Assembly: GCF_047301505.1 (NCBI RefSeq)
Contig: NZ_CP154840.1
Location: 744,001 to 808,000 of the forward strand
Source of the DNA: Lysinibacillus_B sp031181585
Lineage (GTDB): Bacteria > Bacillota > Bacilli > Bacillales_A > Planococcaceae
DNA: 64,000 bases
Reading direction: 5' to 3'
Under the pieces are notes generated by a model. That model worked only from the letters and a program-made list of their open reading frames with translations, was not told the origin of the DNA and made no database searches. Position 1 is the stretch's first letter. Each line of letters begins with the position of its first letter. The position numbers and the translations under genes were made by a program. Shown one piece after another: positions 59,539-64,000 of this stretch.

Positions 59539-60445
59539 ATTGTACATATTTTTTTAGTAATGTTTCTGCAATATCAGGGCGATCTGTTACAATACCGGAT
59601 GCGCCTGTGCGAACAAGACGAGACATTGTCACAAGGTCATTGATTCCTGTATACAATACATGACAATTTAGATCGCTTAAAAACTTCACAAATTTCGGAG
59701 AGTCGAAATTCATTACATTTGATTTTAATGGCGTTTCAAATACGTCTACCTTTGGAGAGTATAGATGGCCGAATTGGCTAGTCAACGATGTGTAAGCTTT
59801 AGCCAGGTCAGAATCACCAGCTCCTAATGCTACACGATCCTGTGCATAAAGATTGAAACGGTCAGTTTGCTCACTGTAATTTGAAGATACGATGATACGT
59901 CCTGTTGCTTGCAGTTCTTCGAGAAGGCGCCATAACTTGGACGGCATCAGGCTGCCTTCGTAAGTATCGGGAGCATCCTTAATATCGATGTATATAAGTT
60001 TATCAGGAAATGCCTCAAGCAGTTCGCGTAATGTCACGATTTCGACTTTTTTCCCTTTGTACGGGGGATTTCCTTCTAAACAAATGAAATTTTCACCGAT
60101 GTTCAGTTCGCGCAATTCAGCGAGCGTCAGGTCTTTTACATAGCCTGTAGCGCCTGTTAGACGTTCCACAGATGCGTCGTGGAACAAGACGATTTCTTCA
60201 TCCTTTGTCAGACGGATATCAACCTTAAATCCATCAATTCCATACTCAGCTGCCTTTTCAAATGCCAGCATGGAATGTTCAGGTGCCAAGTGACCACCGC
60301 CGTGGCGTGCCAATACAATTGGTCTTGTAAAATTCAGAACGTCTTTATCTTCACGTTTTTGTGGTTTTGCTACTGCTTTTGTACCTGCCCAGACAGCTGC
60401 ACTAGCTGCTGCAATGGCAAGTGCGACTTTCGTTTTCTTTCCCAT
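59537..60445 (-). CDS. GDPD-like protein with altered active-site residues
   Basis: A 302-residue protein from ATG 60445 behind GGAGGAC. An N-terminal hydrophobic segment (VALAIAAASAAVWAGTKAVA) suggests export or anchoring. The glycerophosphodiester phosphodiesterase barrel is recognisable: APEHSMLAFEKAAEYGIDGFKVDIRLTKDEEIVLFHD-type order (residues about 58-94) and a closing GASGIVTDRPD. But the usual HRG reads HGG, the metal-binding E-x-D reads KVD, and the ExK motif reads DIK. Either a divergent subfamily or a non-catalytic relative. Confidence 0.8.
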   Translation of the reverse strand: MGKKTKVALAIAAASAAVWAGTKAVAKPQKREDKDVLNFTRPIVLARHGGGHLAPEHSMLAFEKAAEYGIDGFKVDIRLTKDEEIVLFHDASVERLTGATGYVKDLTLAELRELNIGENFICLEGNPPYKGKKVEIVTLRELLEAFPDKLIYIDIKDAPDTYEGSLMPSKLWRLLEELQATGRIIVSSNYSEQTDRFNLYAQDRVALGAGDSDLAKAYTSLTSQFGHLYSPKVDVFETPLKSNVMNFDSPKFVKFLSDLNCHVLYTGINDLVTMSRLVRTGASGIVTDRPDIAETLLKKYVQ

Positions 60446-60653
60446 ACTTGTCCTCCTCTTACGTACTGTATTCCTTTGTTAAGCTTCAATATACATGTAA
60501 GACATGAATAGAGCGCCGTATTACACTAAACTTTCGAGGAAGCACTCTATTGTTTTACATTATAACGGAAAATCCTCCATCCTGTCAGCTAAACTCTGTT
60601 GCTATCATTTTTGTGTCTATGGTATGCTCTAAACAAGAAATGAGGGATTTATC

Positions 60654-60926
60654 ATGACAGATAGGCAAGGAATTATCGTCTATGTGCATCAATTGAAGCA
60701 TGCAAAATCTTTGCGGAAATACGGCCATGTCCATTATATTTCCCGTAAAATGAAATATGTAGCCATGTATTGCAATCAAGAAGATGTCGAAACGATCAAA
60801 AATAAATTACAACGTCTTCCATTTGTGAAAGACGTTGTCGAATCATTCCGCCCATTTTTAAAAACCGAATTCGAGAATGCGAAGCCGGATAAAGCAAAGG
60901 AATATGATTATAAAATAGGGCTTTAA
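60654..60926 (+). CDS. ylbG: YlbG / UPF0298 (DUF2129) protein
   Basis: A 90-residue protein from ATG 60654 behind GAGGG. Family pattern: RQGIIVYVHQLKHAKSLRKYGHVHYISRKMKYVAMYC and LPFVKDVVESFRPFLKTEF. Cytoplasmic, function unknown. It keeps the ylbF-ylbG-rsmD-coaD order. Its stop directly abuts the stop of the convergent gene at 60927. Confidence 0.93.
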   Translation: MTDRQGIIVYVHQLKHAKSLRKYGHVHYISRKMKYVAMYCNQEDVETIKNKLQRLPFVKDVVESFRPFLKTEFENAKPDKAKEYDYKIGL

Positions 60927-61316
60927 TTAGTGCATCGGCGGGAGATAATGGCTCATGCGCAATATACCAATTAAATATTGATAAAACTGATTCGGCTCAT
61001 TGAAGAAAGAGGAATGCTTGATTTCAAGCGTGGTTGCCTGCTTATTAATAGCAGATAGCGCTTCTTCAAACAAGTCGATTCGTTTGGTACGCTTGTCCTC
61101 GTTGGAAGGGATTCCTTCCCGGCATACGTAAATTGGCATGAATTTACTTTCTCCTACAGGCTGTAAAGCGACAGCAAGTGAACAAACTTTTTGTTCATTT
61201 TTATAAGATGTAAAAATGAATGCCTCATGGAAGCGTGCCTCATTCGTTTTAATAAGTTCGCATAGCTCATATACATCGCCATAGCCCTGACCAAGCTCTA
61301 TGAATTGTTGAATCAT
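60927..61316 (-). CDS. DUF7147-like conserved protein
   Basis: A 129-residue protein from ATG 61316 behind GGAAAGGACG. Conserved blocks: MIQQFIELGQGYGDVYELCELI, LAVALQPVGESKFMPIYVCREGIP and the C-terminal QFYQYLIGILRMSHYLPP. Such proteins have been mislabelled methylthioribose kinase in some annotations; they lack kinase motifs. Function unknown. No intergenic space separates its stop from that of ylbG. Confidence 0.65.
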   Translation of the reverse strand: MIQQFIELGQGYGDVYELCELIKTNEARFHEAFIFTSYKNEQKVCSLAVALQPVGESKFMPIYVCREGIPSNEDKRTKRIDLFEEALSAINKQATTLEIKHSSFFNEPNQFYQYLIGILRMSHYLPPMH

Positions 61317-61372
61317 ACTTTGTCACGTCCTTTCCATTCAATATAGTATCATGATGCAGGAGGAACAGGCAC

Positions 61373-62791
61373 TTGAAAATCGCAGTAAGTTTATTCACCA
61401 CACTTTTAGTTGTCATTGGAGCGATGCTCTTTATGCAATACCAAGTGTATTCAGACCAGGAAATCCCAACGAATGAAGCCTATAAGTACTCGCAGGAAAT
61501 CGAGATTACGTATCGAGCAGGCAGCTTGGACGTCCGACATCATTTTAAAAATTTGCCGAATGACGATCTAGAAATTGTATGGCCATCTACAGCGGTAGAT
61601 TCCCAATGTTTTTTGGAGACAGAACACAGCTGTGCACGTCTGAGTGAAGATAGGACAAAGTTCAAGGCAGGAGAGAATCGTTCACAATCTATCTCTTATA
61701 TTATTCCAGTAGAGGGCGGACTGACAGCCAAGAAACTAATGAAAAACGTTTTTGCCTCGCTGCAAAACGGGGACGTTCAGTTTTCAACTGTACATATCTC
61801 TACAGATAACACAGTGACAGGACAATGGGTAACAGGATTGCCGATGATTGGACAGCAGTCGCTGGCACTTGTCAATTATTCCATGTTCAGCGGCACAGGC
61901 CCTATACACGACCTATATTGGCAGCCAGAAGGCCTTGCATTACAGAAAAAAACAGATGCGCTCTCGCTTTATGCAAAGGCAGCTATTCCAGCAGATATTA
62001 ATAAACTAATGGATAAGTTACCTGCATTAGGGGGGGAACATATTGCTATCATCGGTGGGACAAGTCAGAAAGAGGAAGGGTACCGCATGTTGTTCATGCC
62101 GGAATTAACTTCTGAAAACCTGACAAAAGAAGTTCTGATGAAGCAGATTGAGTCTATTTATGATTTCAGTAGTTCGCCGCTCTGGATCAAGCACACGGTT
62201 GCTATGTATTTATCAGGGGAAACATTTGGGACCCCGCGCGCCAAAGCAGTTATAGCTGAGGTGAACAGCCAAATGTCTGAGGCACAGCTTGCAGACTGGA
62301 AAAAACGCCTAAAAGAGCTGGAAGGAAGCAAAATTACTGCCTCGGTATTAGATGACCAGTTATCAGCTGTATTAGGCACCTATACTGAATATTTTTCCAT
62401 GAATGTAGATACTGAGCAAACATATCCTTTCGTTTTTAACGACGGACGCGATGTCTTCGTTGGAGAAGAGGCGATGAAGGATGTGGATATCATTTTACAC
62501 GAAGGGAAAATACTATATACAGCCGATACATTGCTTCAAGGGTTAGGCTATACGACGTCTTTCGGGCCAAATGGCTACTATGTAAATAGTGAAACGCGTG
62601 TATTCCGTTTCCCAGGAGCTGAACATGGCTTCTATGTCTTTAATCAGCGCCGTTATAATACGGCAGCCTCGCCCCTTTCAGTCGTAGCGGGTCATTATTA
62701 TATTGAAGAGGCTTGGCTGCAGCGCTTATTTTTAGTGGATTTACAGAAAGATGAGCAGTCAATCCGTATTACTACAACAGCACAACAATAG
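61373..62791 (+). CDS. Membrane-anchored protein with a C-terminal stalk-like domain
   Basis: A 472-residue protein starting at TTG 61373, nine bases after AGGAGG. One N-terminal membrane helix (SLFTTLLVVIGAMLFMQYQV) anchors a large outer part. Residues about 375-465 (PFVFNDGRDVFVGEE, ILHEGKILYTADTLLQGLGY, YIEEAWLQRLF) resemble the small beta domain repeated in copper amine oxidase N-termini and many Bacillales surface proteins. The middle has no family I know. It is 16 bases before rsmD and in the same direction, so probably co-transcribed with rsmD-coaD. Confidence 0.6.
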   Translation: MKIAVSLFTTLLVVIGAMLFMQYQVYSDQEIPTNEAYKYSQEIEITYRAGSLDVRHHFKNLPNDDLEIVWPSTAVDSQCFLETEHSCARLSEDRTKFKAGENRSQSISYIIPVEGGLTAKKLMKNVFASLQNGDVQFSTVHISTDNTVTGQWVTGLPMIGQQSLALVNYSMFSGTGPIHDLYWQPEGLALQKKTDALSLYAKAAIPADINKLMDKLPALGGEHIAIIGGTSQKEEGYRMLFMPELTSENLTKEVLMKQIESIYDFSSSPLWIKHTVAMYLSGETFGTPRAKAVIAEVNSQMSEAQLADWKKRLKELEGSKITASVLDDQLSAVLGTYTEYFSMNVDTEQTYPFVFNDGRDVFVGEEAMKDVDIILHEGKILYTADTLLQGLGYTTSFGPNGYYVNSETRVFRFPGAEHGFYVFNQRRYNTAASPLSVVAGHYYIEEAWLQRLFLVDLQKDEQSIRITTTAQQ

Positions 62792-62807
62792 AAAGTTTGG
62801 TGAGATT

Positions 62808-63383
62808 ATGCGTGTTGTAGCAGGAGAGCGTAAGGGGATGCCATTAAAGGCAATCGCCGGTACGACAACAAGACCTACAACAGATAAGGTGAAGGAATCT
62901 ATTTTTAATATAATAGGTCCGTTTTTCGAAGGTGGAATTGCGCTCGATTTATTCGCCGGAAGCGGTGGACTGGGGATAGAGGCATTAAGCCGTGGAGCGG
63001 ATAAAGCGATTTTCGTCGAAAAGGACGGAAAAGCATTCGCTACATTACAGGAAAATATTAAAAAATGCCGCTATGAAGATTATACGGAAAGCTTCCGTAC
63101 AGATGCGGTACGAGCAGTGAAGGCACTGCTCAAACGGGACATACAAATAGACTTGTTGTTTGTTGACCCTCCGTATCATAAGAAGGATTACTATGATTTA
63201 GTGGAAACACTTGTACAAGGGGGAAAAATAACAGCAAATGCAACGATTGTCTGTGAGCACTCGACAGAAATACAGCTCCCTTCAAATTACGGTGCATTTG
63301 TCTGTACTCGACAAGAAACTTACGGTAGTACAATCGTCTCGATTTACCGTAGACAAGAGGAAGAGGGAGAAAGCGTTGTCTGA
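62808..63383 (+). CDS. rsmD: 16S rRNA (guanine966-N2)-methyltransferase RsmD
   Basis: A 191-residue SAM-dependent methyltransferase from ATG 62808 (MRVVAGERKG); upstream in-frame codons overlap the previous gene. Motifs: TRPTTDKVKESIFNII, ALDLFAGSGGLGIEALSRGA and the catalytic DPPY. It methylates G966 of 16S rRNA during 30S assembly. Overlaps coaD by eight bases, the conserved B. subtilis ylbH-coaD pair. Confidence 0.94.
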   Translation: MRVVAGERKGMPLKAIAGTTTRPTTDKVKESIFNIIGPFFEGGIALDLFAGSGGLGIEALSRGADKAIFVEKDGKAFATLQENIKKCRYEDYTESFRTDAVRAVKALLKRDIQIDLLFVDPPYHKKDYYDLVETLVQGGKITANATIVCEHSTEIQLPSNYGAFVCTRQETYGSTIVSIYRRQEEEGESVV

Positions 63384-63864
63384 AAAAATTGCAGTAGTAC
63401 CAGGAAGTTTTGATCCGATTACCAACGGACATTTAGACATTATTAAACGTGCAGCTGATGTATTTGATACAGTATATGTGGCTGTACTAAATAATTCATC
63501 GAAAAATCCTTTGTTTACGGTGGAGGAACGGATTGATCTAATCGATCAGGTAACAAAGCAGTTTACGAATATTCGGATTGAGAGCTCGTCCGGTCTGTTA
63601 ATTGAATACGCTCAGGAAAAAAATGCGAAAGCAATCGTCCGCGGGTTGCGTGCTGTATCTGATTTTGAATATGAGATGCAGATTACATCAATGAACCGGG
63701 TACTTGATGAAAATATTGAAACATTTTTTATCATGACAAAAAATCAATATTCTTTCTTAAGTTCAAGCATTGTCAAGGAAGTAGCGAAATACGGTGGTAA
63801 TGTAAGCGAATTGGTACCTAGCGTAGTAGAGCAGGCATTGAAGGGGAAGTTTGAGACACAATAA
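63376..63864 (+). CDS. coaD: Phosphopantetheine adenylyltransferase
   Basis: A 162-residue enzyme; TTG 63376 (LSEKIAVVPGSFDP) within the rsmD end, behind GAGGGAG, fits the family start. Motifs: GSFDPITNGHLDII (nucleotidyl-transferase TxGH), VRGLRAVSDFEYE and the SSSIVKE site. It makes dephospho-CoA, the penultimate step of coenzyme A synthesis. Translation is coupled to rsmD. Confidence 0.96.
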   Translation: MSEKIAVVPGSFDPITNGHLDIIKRAADVFDTVYVAVLNNSSKNPLFTVEERIDLIDQVTKQFTNIRIESSSGLLIEYAQEKNAKAIVRGLRAVSDFEYEMQITSMNRVLDENIETFFIMTKNQYSFLSSSIVKEVAKYGGNVSELVPSVVEQALKGKFETQ

Positions 63865-63903
63865 GCTCAAAAACTGCAGTAAGATGTTTGATAAGAAATG
63901 AAA

Positions 63904-63940
63904 AGGCTATCCAGCTGTAATTGCTGGATAGCTTTTTTTA
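63904..63940 (+). terminator. Terminator of the rsmD-coaD transcript
   Basis: GGCTATCCAGC-TGTAATT-GCTGGATAGCTTTTTTT. The final 60 bases of the window hold no gene that can be supported. Confidence 0.88.
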
Positions 63941-64000
63941 GATAAAGATAAGGAAATATAGAAACGGAATAGCAATGGAATAAAAGAGACGCATCCATAC

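Overview
The window looks like a chromosome segment of a Gram-positive Bacillales bacterium, most likely Planococcaceae (Solibacillus/Lysinibacillus type). The evidence is low GC, strong AGGAGG-type ribosome sites, frequent GTG/TTG starts and gene order: speA-yktA-yktB-ykzI-suhB, typA-ylaH-ylaI-ylaN-ftsW-pycA-ctaA-ctaCDEF-ctaG and ylbC-ylbF-ylbG-rsmD-coaD, the Bacillus subtilis 130-135 degree order with lineage-specific insertions. Taxonomy is inferred from content only.

1-18.2 kb is an accessory island. It begins with the last codons of a gene entering from the left and ends at nfi (endonuclease V). In B. subtilis the same nfi homologue (ywqL) closes the ywqHIJKL LXG-toxin/immunity operon, so this is probably the immunity-gene tail of such a locus. 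It holds about 17 intact small immunity-type genes (Imm3 x2, Imm6 x2, CdiI-like x3, DUF6985-like x3, SUKH-1/-3/-4, Syd-like and unnamed families), at least six broken ones, three decayed toxin C-terminal modules each lying directly before an immunity gene, one decayed IS3-like element and two families of repeated terminator hairpins. Decay is heavy up to about 13 kb; the part nearest nfi (13.2-17.8 kb) is mostly intact.

18-29 kb: nfi, a short-chain dehydrogenase with altered catalytic residues, cstA (minus), lrgAB behind a long leader with a terminator hairpin, speA (minus), a nitronate monooxygenase-like flavoprotein, a UPF0223 protein, a ferrochelatase-like gene behind a near-consensus Fur box, a DUF1054 protein, a YkzI-like protein and suhB.

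29-43 kb: ylaF-like, typA, ylaH, then an inserted small secreted protein and an SsuABC/ThiXYZ-type ABC importer, then ylaI, a conserved hypothetical, ylaN, ftsW, pycA and divergent ctaA.

43-53 kb: ctaCDEF (cytochrome caa3 oxidase), a complete sulfate-assimilation operon (cysH-cysP-sat-cysC) with its own promoter and leader hairpin inserted before ctaG, then ctaG and a DUF420/CtaM protein. ctaB (heme O synthase) is absent from its usual place between ctaA and ctaC.

53-64 kb: yugN, ylbC (CAP domain), a second-type MurE ligase overlapping antisense with a PaaI-like thioesterase, ylbF, a Cache-GGDEF diguanylate cyclase, a GDPD-like protein with altered metal-site residues, ylbG, a DUF7147-like gene, a membrane-anchored protein of unknown function, rsmD and coaD.

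The part most worth following up is the toxin/immunity island. The Fur-box ferrochelatase-like gene, the MurE paralogue, the missing ctaB and the two leader RNAs are secondary leads. All family calls come from recognising sequence patterns by eye; no database search was run.
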